From Actinopolymorpha pittospori (lineage in GTDB: Bacteria > Actinomycetota > Actinomycetes > Propionibacteriales > Actinopolymorphaceae): DNA of 64,000 nucleotides. Where the stretch lies: positions 3,162,001 through 3,226,000 of the forward strand of contig NZ_JADBEM010000001.1 of NCBI RefSeq assembly GCF_014873875.1, read 5' to 3'. The position numbers were made by a program, and so were the translations under genes. The first letter of the stretch is position 1. Every line of letters starts with the position of its first letter. The notes beneath the pieces were generated by a model that saw only the letters and a program-made list of their open reading frames with translations, had not been told where the DNA came from and made no database searches. This document shows, one piece after another, positions 25,599 through 34,110 of the stretch.

Positions 25599-27238
25599 CC
25601 CACTCGACGCCGACCATCACCCCCGACACCCATGCGGTGCCGGGGGCGGTGGCCGCTGCCCAAACAGCCGCTGCCGGAACCCACTTTGCCGTCCCTTCCG
25701 CGATCGAGCGGGCCGGTCGAGACGACTACGGCCGCTGGCTCAACCATGTGCACTCCGCGGCCGGCTGCTCCCAACCTGTCCGCCTCGCGGGCAGGTTCCG
25801 CATGGCCACCGTCGACACCACTTCCGGTGAGATCACCCGGGAGGGTCCGGAGGTGTCCACCGCCGACATGCCGGACGGGGTGCTCTACAAGGCCTGCGGC
25901 AACCGCCGGGCGGCGGTGTGCCCGTCGTGCGCGGAGATCTACCGGGCCGATGCCTACCAGCTCGTCCTCGCCGGCCTCCGCGGCGGCAAGGGCATCCCAG
26001 AGACGGTCAGTGGGCATCCTGCGGTGTTCGCCACGACGACCGCCCCCGGGTTCGGCATCGTGCACACCACGCGGACCACGAAGAAGGGCCAGCCTGCCCC
26101 CTGCCGGGCCAGGCGCACCCCCGACGTGTGTCCGCACGGTGTTGACCTGTGCTGCATGCGCCGCCACGCAGACGGGGACGAGCAGCTCGGACAGCCTCTG
26201 TGTCCGGACTGCTACGACTATGAGCACCACGCGGTGTGGAACGCGTTCGCTGGCGAACTGTGGCGGCGCACCACCATCAAAGCCAACCGGATGCTGCACA
26301 AGTGGGCACGTCACCGCGGCTACGCAGAACGGATTGTCGACCCGGAGACGGGCAAAGCCAGGTGGAAGACCCCGGTCCGGATCAGCTTCGGGAAGGTCGC
26401 GGAGTTCCAACGCCGCGGCCTGGTCCACTTCCACATCCTCGCCCGCTTCGACGGCATCGACTTCGACAACCCCGAAGCGATCGTGCCGCCGCCGGACTGG
26501 GCGAACAGCTTCCTCCTCTCGTCGTTGCTGCAGTACGCGGTCGCTCGCACCAGCTACGTCACGCCCGCCCTGGTCGTCGGTGACCACCGCCGGCGGCTGC
26601 TCGTCGACGAGCCGGACGGGTGGCTCCTGGCGTGGGGTGAACAACTCGACGTCCGTCCGGTCCGGATGCGCGGGGACGACAAGCTCACCGATGAACGTGT
26701 CGCCGTCGAACTCGACCACCACGGGCGTACCCGCATGCTCTCCGGCAACGCGGTAGCCGGCTACCTGGCCAAGTACGCCACCAAAGCCACCGAGGCCGTC
26801 GGGCACTCCTCCCGCCGGCTCACACCGTCCACGGTTGGCCTGTTCGCGAACGACAGCCACCCCGGCCGCCTCATCGCCGCCTGCTGGCGGCTGTCCCAAC
26901 GCGGCCTGCAGACCACCAGCGCGTGGAAGGACGGCAGCTACTACCGGCTGCGGCGGTGGGCGCACATGCTCGGCTACGGCGGCCACTTCTTCACCAAGTC
27001 CCGCCGCTACTCCGCCACCTTCCGCCAACTCCGCCAAGCCCGCATCGACTGGCGGAGAGCACACCATCAATCGGCCGAACACCTCGAGGAGCACCAGGTC
27101 CTGGCGGTCATCGGCGAACTCGTCTACACCGGCACCGGTTGGCACACCACCGGCGACGCGCTGCTCGCCAACACCGCGGCTGCGATGGCACGCGAGCAAC
27201 GCCAAACCGGACGACTGGAGATCGCAACCAACGGTTGA
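25595..27238 (+). CDS. repSA: Rolling-circle replication initiator, RepSA-type
   Basis: A 547-residue initiator. The HUH metal motif is in GLVHFHILARFD (residues near 275), and the catalytic tyrosine in GYLAKYATKATE near 394. Several Cys pairs in the first 220 residues (CPSC, CPHG, CC, CPDC) suggest zinc binding. Rep nicks the element's double-strand origin and drives rolling-circle replication of the excised form. GTG 25595 overlaps the previous stop (GTGA), so translation is coupled to the upstream genes. Longer than pSAM2 RepSA (about 459), mainly at the N terminus. Confidence 0.9.
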   Translation: MTHSTPTITPDTHAVPGAVAAAQTAAAGTHFAVPSAIERAGRDDYGRWLNHVHSAAGCSQPVRLAGRFRMATVDTTSGEITREGPEVSTADMPDGVLYKACGNRRAAVCPSCAEIYRADAYQLVLAGLRGGKGIPETVSGHPAVFATTTAPGFGIVHTTRTTKKGQPAPCRARRTPDVCPHGVDLCCMRRHADGDEQLGQPLCPDCYDYEHHAVWNAFAGELWRRTTIKANRMLHKWARHRGYAERIVDPETGKARWKTPVRISFGKVAEFQRRGLVHFHILARFDGIDFDNPEAIVPPPDWANSFLLSSLLQYAVARTSYVTPALVVGDHRRRLLVDEPDGWLLAWGEQLDVRPVRMRGDDKLTDERVAVELDHHGRTRMLSGNAVAGYLAKYATKATEAVGHSSRRLTPSTVGLFANDSHPGRLIAACWRLSQRGLQTTSAWKDGSYYRLRRWAHMLGYGGHFFTKSRRYSATFRQLRQARIDWRRAHHQSAEHLEEHQVLAVIGELVYTGTGWHTTGDALLANTAAAMAREQRQTGRLEIATNG

Positions 27239-27265
27239 CACATCGAGCTGATCTGAGGAGGGGCT

Positions 27266-27481
27266 ATGCAATCAGAGGAGTCTCGGAGGCTGTATCGGAT
27301 CCCGCACGCGATGCGCTTGCTGAGCATGAGCCGCACTGTCATCTACGAGAAGATCCGGGCCGGTCGGCTTCGTATCGTCAAGGAGGGCCGTACGACGCTT
27401 GTGCCTGCTGAGGCGATTGAGGAGTACGTCGAACTGCTTAAGCAGGAAGCGGAGGTCTCGCGTTATGGCAAAGCGTCGTAG
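27266..27481 (+). CDS. xis: Excisionase (XisSA-like, helix-turn-helix)
   Basis: A 71-residue DNA-binding protein with a MerR/excisionase-type winged helix: YRIPHAMRLLSMSRTVIYEKI, then a wing with LRIVKEGRTTLVPAEAIEEYV. It directs the integrase towards excision. GAGGAGGGG lies right before ATG 27266. Its last 17 bases overlap the integrase start, so Int and Xis are made together after induction. Confidence 0.9.
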   Translation: MQSEESRRLYRIPHAMRLLSMSRTVIYEKIRAGRLRIVKEGRTTLVPAEAIEEYVELLKQEAEVSRYGKAS

Positions 27482-28688
27482 CCGTGGTGACGGTGGCCTC
27501 CACTGGGACGAAGCCCGGCAGCGTTGGATCGCCACTGCCCAGCTCGGCTTTCGGCCGAATGGCAAGCGCATCGTCAAGAAGGGGAGTGGCAGGACTAAGA
27601 CGGAGGCGAAGCAGAAGCTCAAAGAGGTGCTGCGTGACCTCGAGGATGGGCTTCCTGTCGTCCGCGACGATCACACGGTTGCGTATGCCGTGCGGTCGTG
27701 GCTGTCCTACGGCTTGACGGGCCGCGATCCGAGCACCCTGAAGACCCGCACGATCTTGGCGAATGTCCATGTCATCCCTGATCTCGGGGCGCGCAGGCTG
27801 AGGGATTTGACGGCGGACGACGTGGACAGGTGGTTGGCGGCCAAGGCGCAGGATCTCAGCACTCGGTCGCTGCGGGACATTCATTCGATCTTGAGGCGCT
27901 CGATCGCGAGGGCGCAGGCCCGTGATCAGGTGAAGCGCAACGTTGCCCTGCTGTGCGATGTACCGAAAGGTCGGGAAGGGCGACCTTCCAAGTCGTTGAC
28001 CTTCGACCAGGCGAGGGCGGTACTCGCAGTCGCGGGGGAGACGCGTCTCCACGCCTACGTGGTCCTGGCGTTGCTGACGGGGGCGCGGACGGAGGAGCTG
28101 AGAGCGCTGACCTGGGATCATGTCGACCTGGTGGGCGATCCGACGAGTGTCCCGCCGATTCCTCCGTCTCTGGCGGTGTGGAGATCAGTTCGGGCGGGTG
28201 GTGACACGAAGACCCGGCGGTCCCGCCGTACGCTCGGACTTCCTCGTCGGTGCGTGGCCGTGCTCCAGGCGCATGCCGTGCGGCAGCAGCGGGAGCGGAC
28301 GGAGGCGGGGGATCGGTGGCAGGAGCACAACCTGGTGTTCTCGTCCAAGGTCGGGACCGAGCTGGACGCGGCGAACGTCCGCCGGGCCTTCCGCCAGGTC
28401 GTGAAGCTCGCCGGGCTGGATCCGACCCAGTGGACCCCGCGGGAGCTCCGGCACAGCTTCGTGTCGCTTCTGTCCGACGCGGGGGTGCCGTTGGAGCGGA
28501 TCGCGCAGCTGGTGGGCCACAGCGGCACGTCGGTGACCGAGACCGTCTACCGGAAGCAGCTGCGACCGGTCATGACGGAGGGCGCGGAGATCATGGACGG
28601 GCTCTTCGCGACCGGCGACGCCCCGTCTGGCCGTAGTCACTCAGTTAGTCACTCAGAGGATGGCGAAGGGGGTGTCACCTGGTGGTGA
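27465..28688 (+). CDS. int: Site-specific tyrosine recombinase (integrase)
   Basis: A 407-residue phage-type integrase. An N-terminal arm-binding domain (RSRGDGGLHWDEARQRW) is followed by a SAM-like core-binding domain around 65-150 and the catalytic domain. Catalytic residues are Arg in LTGARTEELRALTW, H-x-x-R region in TPRELRHSF, LVGHSG and the tyrosine in TVYRKQ near the C terminus. It recombines the tRNA-Pro 3' end (attB) with the circle. The last codons run into arm-type repeats and the terminator, so the coding end doubles as attachment DNA. Confidence 0.93.
   Translation: MAKRRSRGDGGLHWDEARQRWIATAQLGFRPNGKRIVKKGSGRTKTEAKQKLKEVLRDLEDGLPVVRDDHTVAYAVRSWLSYGLTGRDPSTLKTRTILANVHVIPDLGARRLRDLTADDVDRWLAAKAQDLSTRSLRDIHSILRRSIARAQARDQVKRNVALLCDVPKGREGRPSKSLTFDQARAVLAVAGETRLHAYVVLALLTGARTEELRALTWDHVDLVGDPTSVPPIPPSLAVWRSVRAGGDTKTRRSRRTLGLPRRCVAVLQAHAVRQQRERTEAGDRWQEHNLVFSSKVGTELDAANVRRAFRQVVKLAGLDPTQWTPRELRHSFVSLLSDAGVPLERIAQLVGHSGTSVTETVYRKQLRPVMTEGAEIMDGLFATGDAPSGRSHSVSHSEDGEGGVTWW
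28636..28655 (+). repeat. Right arm-type repeat inside the integrase gene end
   Basis: GTCACTCAGTTAGTCACTCA, equal to 10145-10164 except one base, lies about 50 bases inside the right attachment core. It encodes SHSVSHS near the integrase C terminus. Confidence 0.55.
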
Positions 28689-28695
28689 CACCCCC
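28668..28695. terminator. Element-encoded hairpin serving int and tRNA-Pro
   Basis: A perfect 12-bp stem (28668-28679 with 28684-28695) around TGGT contains the integrase stop codon. It stands between the converging int and tRNA-Pro genes. It probably replaces the original tRNA terminator, which was displaced to the left end. Confidence 0.75.
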
Positions 28696-28704
28696 TCTGA
28701 CCTG

Positions 28705-28780
<76 letters not shown>

Positions 28781-28796
28781 CAAACGCCTGAGGAGT

Positions 28797-29375
28797 CTAT
28801 CGGGCCCCTCGGCGGGACTGCGACTGGGTATCGGTCGAGGCGTCCGCGATGCCCCGGTAGACCGTCAGCTGCCACTGCTGGAAGGGCACCTGACGCCAGA
28901 AGGAGAACCCCAGCTTCTCCATCACCCGGACCGATCGGACATTGGCGGCGACGGTGATCGCGATCAACGAGGGGAGTCCGAGGGTGCCGTAGGCCAGGTC
29001 ACGGACCGCCAGGGCGCCCTCCGTGGCGAGGCCGCGGCCCCAGGCGCTCCGGGCCAGCCGCCAGCCGATCTCCACCTCGTCCGGGACCGCGCGGTGCTGG
29101 TGGAGCCCAATGAAGCCGGCGAGCTCGCCCGTGGAGCGGAGCTCGACGGCGTACAGGCCGTAGCCACGCTCCTGCCAGTGCTCGTCGATGCGCTCGGCGA
29201 GCAGGTCGGCCTCGGCCTCGCTCATCGGCGTACCGGTGATGTGCTCCATCACCATCGGGTCCGCGTTGAGCGCGTTGAACGCCGGACGGTCCTCGGGCCG
29301 CCAGGTACGCAGCACCAGGCGCGGGGTCTCCAGCCGAGCGGGAACCCTGAGCAGACCACCCCGAGGCGCCGTCAC
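28797..29375 (-). CDS. GNAT acetyltransferase, RimJ/RimL type
   Basis: A 192-residue protein typical of ribosomal-protein-alanine-type acetyltransferases. It begins ARLETPRLVLRTWRPEDRPAF; has VEIGWRLARSAWGRGLATEGA as acetyl-CoA motif A; and ANVRSVRVMEKLGF as motif B. The substrate could be a protein N terminus or small amine. GTG 29375 is chosen because it overlaps the stop of the preceding phosphoesterase gene (GTGA), so the two form an operon. It ends just before tRNA-Pro. Confidence 0.8.
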   Translation of the reverse strand: MTAPRGGLLRVPARLETPRLVLRTWRPEDRPAFNALNADPMVMEHITGTPMSEAEADLLAERIDEHWQERGYGLYAVELRSTGELAGFIGLHQHRAVPDEVEIGWRLARSAWGRGLATEGALAVRDLAYGTLGLPSLIAITVAANVRSVRVMEKLGFSFWRQVPFQQWQLTVYRGIADASTDTQSQSRRGAR

Positions 29376-30274
29376 AGGGCCGAACGGAGGGTCAGCAGGC
29401 TGGCCTCGGGGTAGCACGCGAAACGTACCCGTGCGTACGGCGAGGTGCCGAGCCCGGCGGACACATGCAGCCAGGACGGCCCCCAGCGCGAGAGCCCCTT
29501 GGCCCGCCCGGTGTCCAGGTCACAGTTGGTCACCAGCGCACCGTACCCCGGCACGCAAAGCTGGCCACCGTGGGTGTGACCGGCCAGCAGGAGGCGGTAG
29601 CCGTCGCCGACCATCGCGTCGAGCACCCGGCGGTAGGGGGCGTGGGTGACCCCGATGGTGACCTCGGCGGAGGTGTCGGCCGGCCCGGCGACCTCTTCGT
29701 ACCGGTCCGCGTGCATATGCGGGTCGTCCACGCCGGCGAACGCCAGTCGCCTGCCGTCGGCCTTGAGCTCGCCCTTGGCGTTGTTGAGATCGAGCCAGCC
29801 CGCCTCGGCGAACCCGGCGCGCAGCCGCTCCGTGGGCAGCCGCGGCGACACGAGCGGGCGGGGGCCCTTCTTGCGCCACAGGTAGCGGGTCGGATTGAAG
29901 CGCGACGGCGTGTAGTAGTCGTTGGAACCGAAGACGAAGACGCCCGGCAGCTCCAGCAACGGCTCGTAGGCACGCAGGACCAGCGGCACCGAGTCGGGGT
30001 GGGAGAAGTTGTCGCCCGTGGTGACCACCAGATCGGGCTCGAGGGCGGCGAGGCCGCGTACCCACTCGATCTTGTCCCGCTGGTCCGGCATGAGGTGAAG
30101 GTCGGACAGGTGCAGGATGCGCAGCGGTCGGCTGCCCGGCGCGAGGACCGGGACGTTGAAGCGGCGCAGACGGTAGGCCCGGACCTCATAAGCCGCGGCG
30201 TACGCCACGCAGGCGGCACCGGCGACGGTCGCGCCGGCAACGGTTCGCAGGGAGTACTTGAGCAGCGGATGCAC
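29372..30274 (-). CDS. Membrane-anchored metallophosphoesterase (YkuE-like)
   Basis: A 300-residue calcineurin-like phosphoesterase. An N-terminal hydrophobic helix (about 8-28) anchors it. Metal motifs are LHLSDLHL near residue 55, TTGDNFSH, FGSNDYY in place of GNH, and GHTHGGQ near the C terminus. The family cleaves phosphodiesters, in some cases UDP-diacylglycerol-like lipids. GTG 30274 is the likely start; no strong ribosome site is seen. It is followed by the GNAT gene with four bases of overlap. Confidence 0.82.
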   Translation of the reverse strand: MHPLLKYSLRTVAGATVAGAACVAYAAAYEVRAYRLRRFNVPVLAPGSRPLRILHLSDLHLMPDQRDKIEWVRGLAALEPDLVVTTGDNFSHPDSVPLVLRAYEPLLELPGVFVFGSNDYYTPSRFNPTRYLWRKKGPRPLVSPRLPTERLRAGFAEAGWLDLNNAKGELKADGRRLAFAGVDDPHMHADRYEEVAGPADTSAEVTIGVTHAPYRRVLDAMVGDGYRLLLAGHTHGGQLCVPGYGALVTNCDLDTGRAKGLSRWGPSWLHVSAGLGTSPYARVRFACYPEASLLTLRSAL

Positions 30275-30368
30275 CTCGCCAGGGTCCCATATGTGTGACG
30301 CGTCGGCGAACACGCGACGACCGGTCGAGCGCCGAACGTCGGGCGCGCGCGACCGTAGGATCAGGCGC

Positions 30369-30821
30369 ATGAGCGACCTCAAGGACCGTCTGCGTGCCGA
30401 CCTGACCGCCGCGATGAAGGCGCGGGACGCCCTGCGCGCGTCGACGCTGCGAATGACCCTGACCGAGGTGACGAACGCCGAGGTCGCGGGGGCCACGGCG
30501 CGGGAGTTGAGCGATGCCGAGGTGCTGGAGGTCCTCGACAAGGAGGCCAAGAAGCGCCGCGAGGCCGCCGAGGCCTTCGACCAGGCCGGGCGTGCCGAGC
30601 TCGCCACCAAGGAACGCAGCGAGGGCGAGATCCTCGCGGAGTATCTGCCCGCCCAGCTCTCCGAGGACGAGCTGGCCGGGATCGTCCGTGCGGCGGTCAC
30701 CGAGGCCGGCGCCAGCGGCATGAAGGACATGGGCAAGGTGATGAAGATCGTGCAGCCCCAGGTCAAGGGGCGGGCCGAGGGCGGCCGCGTCGCCGCCGCC
30801 GTCCGCGCCCAGCTGGGCTGA
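30369..30821 (+). CDS. GatB/YqeY domain-containing protein
   Basis: A 150-residue helical protein matching the YqeY family: MSDLKDRLRADLTAAMKARD at the start, ATLRMTLTEV, KEAKKRREAAEAF, EGEILAEYLPAQLSEDEL and a final GRADGG-like segment (VKGRAEGGRV). It resembles the tRNA-binding tail domain of the GatB amidotransferase subunit. Its cellular role, perhaps tRNA-related, is not proven. Divergent from the phosphoesterase and followed by a strong terminator. Confidence 0.88.
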   Translation: MSDLKDRLRADLTAAMKARDALRASTLRMTLTEVTNAEVAGATARELSDAEVLEVLDKEAKKRREAAEAFDQAGRAELATKERSEGEILAEYLPAQLSEDELAGIVRAAVTEAGASGMKDMGKVMKIVQPQVKGRAEGGRVAAAVRAQLG

Positions 30822-30883
30822 GCTCGGCGGTGTGAGCGCGGCTCCAGCACACGCTCACACCAGCCGGGTGACCGCACCCACGC

Positions 30884-30929
30884 GAAGGGCCGCCTGCACC
30901 GACAGTTTCGTCGGTGCAGGCGGCCCTTC
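30884..30929. terminator. Bidirectional terminator between the YqeY and ponA2 genes
   Basis: A perfect 20-bp stem (30884-30903 with 30910-30929) around AGTTTC. It lies between the ends of two converging genes and serves both. Confidence 0.85.
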
Positions 30930-30952
30930 CTCACGCTGTCGGGCGGGCGGGG

Positions 30953-33427
30953 TTATCCCGTGCCCCCCAGGAACCCGGAAGCTCCGAGGAGGCCGGGTAT
31001 GCCCGGACCGTTGGGCCCGCCGGGCCCTCGTGGCAGGTTCGGTCCTCGGGGACCGTCCGGGCCACCGGGCGGCTTGGGCAGGTCAGGCACCCGCGGCAGG
31101 TCGGGCGGGAGCGGCGGCTGCGGCGGCGGCGCCGGCGGCGTGCCGTCGGAGAGATAGATGGTGACGGTCGTACCGGAGCCGGCCGTGCTGTTGGGGCCGG
31201 GGCTCTGCCGGGCGACGGTGCCGCGCGGCAGACCGGAGTCGACGTAGCTGCCCATTGCCATCGTGAAGCCCGCGGCCTTGAGCGTGCGCTCGGCCTTGGA
31301 CCGGCCCATCGAGATGACGGACGGGACGTTGGTCGGGATGCCCTGCACCAGGTCGGGGTTGGGCTCGACGAAGTTGGCGCTCTTGCGCCCCTCCAACGCG
31401 CCCTTCATCGCGGCGGTCCACATCGGACCGGCGAGCTTGCCACCCCAGACCTGGTCGCCGCCGACGGTGCGTCCGGCGATCCGGGTGCCGAGGAGGCTCT
31501 TCTGCGGCGGGTCGGCGTCGGTGATCACCGCGGCGGTGGCGAGGTTGGTGGTGTAGCCCATGAACCAGACGCCGATGCGGTCTTCGCTGGTACCGGTCTT
31601 ACCGGCCGCCTGCCGCCCGTCGAGGTGCATGTCGGCACCGGTGCGGCCCGGGTCGGGGCCGTCGATGACCTGACGCAGCGTGTAGTTGACGCCGTCGGCG
31701 ACTTCCTTGGGGATCTCCTGCTTGCACTGGGGACCCTGGACCTTCACCTGGTTACCGGTGCGGTCGGTGACCTCGGTGATCGGGATGGCCTTGCAGTGCA
31801 GCCCACGGGCGGCGAAGGAGGCGTAGGCCTCGGCCATCGACACCGGAGCGATCTCGTTGACACCGAGGGTGAACGGCTTGACCTGCTGCAGCGGGTCACC
31901 GTCGCTGCGGGTGGCGCCCAGCCGGGTCGCGATGTTGGCCGGCTCGCAGATGCCGGTCTGCTTCTCGAGGTTGCCGAAGAAGGTGTTGACCGAGTGGGTC
32001 GTGCCGGAGATCAGGGTGCTGGTCGAGCCGGCGCTGGTGGAGTTGCTGACTTTCCAGGGCAGGCGGTTGTAACCCGGCTTGCCGTTCTCGCAGGTCCGCA
32101 CCGGTCCGGTGATCACCGTGCTGCCCGGCGACGGGAACTCCGCGGTCAGCGGGATGCCCTGCCGGATCGCTGCCGCCAGCACGAACGGCTTGAACGTCGA
32201 ACCCGGCTGGTAGCCGATGCTGCCGTTGTACTTGTGCTGGGCGTTGAGGTTGATGAACGTCTTGCCCTTGCCGCGGCCGTAGCCCCGCGACTGCGCCATG
32301 GCCTTGATGTAGCCGGTGCCCGGCTCGACCATGGACAGCGCCCCGATCGCGCCGTCGGTCGGGTGGACGTTCTCCGAGACCGCCTTGTCGGCCGCCCGCT
32401 GGGCCTGCGGGTCGAGCGTCGTCCGGATCGTCAGGCCGCCCTGGTCGATCACCCGGCGCCGCTCGTCGCGGGTCTTGCCGAGGGCGGGGTCGTCGAGCAG
32501 GACCTGCTCGGCGTAGTCGCAGAAGAACGGATACGGCGAGTAGTAGCAGCCGCGCGGCGTCTTGTTCATCCGCAGGCCGAGGCCGGCCTTGCGGGCCTCC
32601 TCGTAGGTCGGCTGGGAGATCATCCCCACGTCGGCCATGCGGGACAGCACGAGGTTGCGCCGGCTGAGCGTGGCCTGCGGGTCGACGGCCGGGTTGACGT
32701 TGTTGGGGTCACGCACGATGGAGGCGAGCGTGGCCGCCTGCGTCAGCGTCAGCTTGCTCGCGGAGGTGCTGAAGTAGTGCTTCGCGGCGGACTCGACGCC
32801 GTAGGCGCCGTCGCCGAAGTAGACGATGTTGAAGTACTTCTCGAGGATCTCGTCCTTGGTCATCGTCTTCTCGAGCTCGACCGCGTAGCGCAGCTCCTGG
32901 AGCTTGCGGCCGTAGGAGTCCTCGACGACCTTCTGCTGCTCAGCCTCGGTCGCGGCCGTCTCGAAGAGGACCTGCTTGACGTACTGCTGAGTGAGGCTCG
33001 AACCACCCTGGGAGACGCCGCCCGACTGGGAGTTGCGGACGAACGCGCGGAGCGTTCCCTGGGCGTCGAGGGGCCCGTGCTGGTAGAACCGCGCGTCCTC
33101 GATCGCGAGGAGGGCGTTCTGCATGACCTTCGCGACCTGCTTGAGCGGGACCTCGACGCGGTTCTGGTCGTAGAACGTCGCGATGAGGGACCCATCGGCT
33201 GCCAACAGCCGGCTCCGCTCCGGAAGGGGCGGATCCTGCAGATTGGCGTCCATGTTCTCGAATGCGTCGGTCGTGGACTGGGTAGACAGTCCCAGCAAGC
33301 CGGCGAACGGGACCACCAAACCGGCGGCAAGCGCGCCGGTGAGCGCGCTGATCACGACGAACAGCAGGAGCTGCGAGACGAACCCCCGCTCTCCCCGCGT
33401 TCGTGACATGGCACGGATTGGGCTCAT
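30953..33427 (-). CDS. ponA2: Bifunctional penicillin-binding protein with PASTA domain (PonA2-like)
   Basis: A class A PBP of 824 residues. A transmembrane anchor lies at about 18-40. The glycosyltransferase domain has EDARFYQHGP near 110 and GGSSLTQQ. The transpeptidase has STFK at 410-413, SVN near 478 and KTGT near 609. A single PASTA domain (about 665-730) precedes a Pro/Gly-rich tail rich in GGP/GPR-like triplets. It polymerises and cross-links peptidoglycan outside the membrane. The neighbouring divergent whiB and ArsA-like genes match the ponA2-whiB4 region of mycobacteria. ATG 33427 or 33409 may be the start. Confidence 0.92.
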   Translation of the reverse strand: MSPIRAMSRTRGERGFVSQLLLFVVISALTGALAAGLVVPFAGLLGLSTQSTTDAFENMDANLQDPPLPERSRLLAADGSLIATFYDQNRVEVPLKQVAKVMQNALLAIEDARFYQHGPLDAQGTLRAFVRNSQSGGVSQGGSSLTQQYVKQVLFETAATEAEQQKVVEDSYGRKLQELRYAVELEKTMTKDEILEKYFNIVYFGDGAYGVESAAKHYFSTSASKLTLTQAATLASIVRDPNNVNPAVDPQATLSRRNLVLSRMADVGMISQPTYEEARKAGLGLRMNKTPRGCYYSPYPFFCDYAEQVLLDDPALGKTRDERRRVIDQGGLTIRTTLDPQAQRAADKAVSENVHPTDGAIGALSMVEPGTGYIKAMAQSRGYGRGKGKTFINLNAQHKYNGSIGYQPGSTFKPFVLAAAIRQGIPLTAEFPSPGSTVITGPVRTCENGKPGYNRLPWKVSNSTSAGSTSTLISGTTHSVNTFFGNLEKQTGICEPANIATRLGATRSDGDPLQQVKPFTLGVNEIAPVSMAEAYASFAARGLHCKAIPITEVTDRTGNQVKVQGPQCKQEIPKEVADGVNYTLRQVIDGPDPGRTGADMHLDGRQAAGKTGTSEDRIGVWFMGYTTNLATAAVITDADPPQKSLLGTRIAGRTVGGDQVWGGKLAGPMWTAAMKGALEGRKSANFVEPNPDLVQGIPTNVPSVISMGRSKAERTLKAAGFTMAMGSYVDSGLPRGTVARQSPGPNSTAGSGTTVTIYLSDGTPPAPPPQPPLPPDLPRVPDLPKPPGGPDGPRGPNLPRGPGGPNGPGIPGLLGASGFLGGTG

Positions 33428-33646
33428 AGGGGCATAGCCTACGCGGTCGCCTGAACTGATCGCTGCGTCAAAGTACTCGACCTCCCGAGCGGTTCTTACC
33501 CAGTGGGCAGGCCGACACAATCACAAATCTGGTCTTCGGGGGCTGTCGCTTTGGGCGCCTCTGGCTTTACCGTTCTGCCAGGACGTTGGGGGAACGTCCG
33601 CGCATCGGTCACCTTGCGTGGCCGACGTCAGGGGAGGGACTACAGA

Positions 33647-33970
33647 ATGACATGGAATGGCGACTGGGTCCGGCTGGCCGCCTGCCGCGGAAGCGACGAA
33701 CCCGACAGGCTGTTCGTCCAAGGGGCCGCGCAACACGATGTCAAGACCGTGTGCATGGGCTGCCCGGTGCGGACCGAGTGCCTCGCTGAGGCACTGGACG
33801 GCCGCATCGAGTGGGGGGTTTGGGGAGGAATGACCGAGCGCGAACGTCGTGCCGTGCTCCGTCGCCGCCCCACAGTGACATCGTGGCGGCAACTGCTCGA
33901 AACCGCTCGTACCGAGTACGAGCGGGCCTACACCCGACACGGATCCGCCCGGGTTCGCGCTGTCGGTTGA
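33647..33970 (+). CDS. whiB: WhiB-family iron-sulfur transcription regulator (WhiB4/WblA-like)
   Basis: A 107-residue Wbl protein with the four [4Fe-4S] cysteines C13, C36, C39 and C45 (C...CxxCxxxxxC). It also has the GVWGGMTERER turn that contacts sigma factor, and a basic tail. Divergent position next to the class A PBP and ArsA-like ATPases corresponds to whiB4 of mycobacteria and wblA of streptomycetes, regulators of redox response and development. GGGGAGGGA before ATG 33647 fixes the start. A strong terminator follows. Confidence 0.93.
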   Translation: MTWNGDWVRLAACRGSDEPDRLFVQGAAQHDVKTVCMGCPVRTECLAEALDGRIEWGVWGGMTERERRAVLRRRPTVTSWRQLLETARTEYERAYTRHGSARVRAVG

Positions 33971-34045
33971 GGCACGTCTCCTGCCAGGACACCCCGTCCC
34001 GGACCTAGCACGGGGGACTGGCGCGACACCCGTTCGAACGACGAT

Positions 34046-34081
34046 CTTCAGTCCGAGGGACCAAGGTCCCTCGGACTGAAG
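34046..34081. terminator. Bidirectional terminator between whiB and the ATPase operon
   Basis: A perfect 17-bp stem (34046-34062 with 34065-34081) separated by AA. It stands between converging genes. Confidence 0.85.
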
Positions 34082-34110
34082 TCACGTCAGGGCCTGTCCC
34101 GCCGAAAACG

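Noticed and set aside
30914..33406. Very long plus-strand open frame (830 codons) opposite the PBP gene
   Set aside because: It is the antisense shadow of ponA2, Arg/Gly/Val-rich with no domain, and the PBP has all catalytic motifs.
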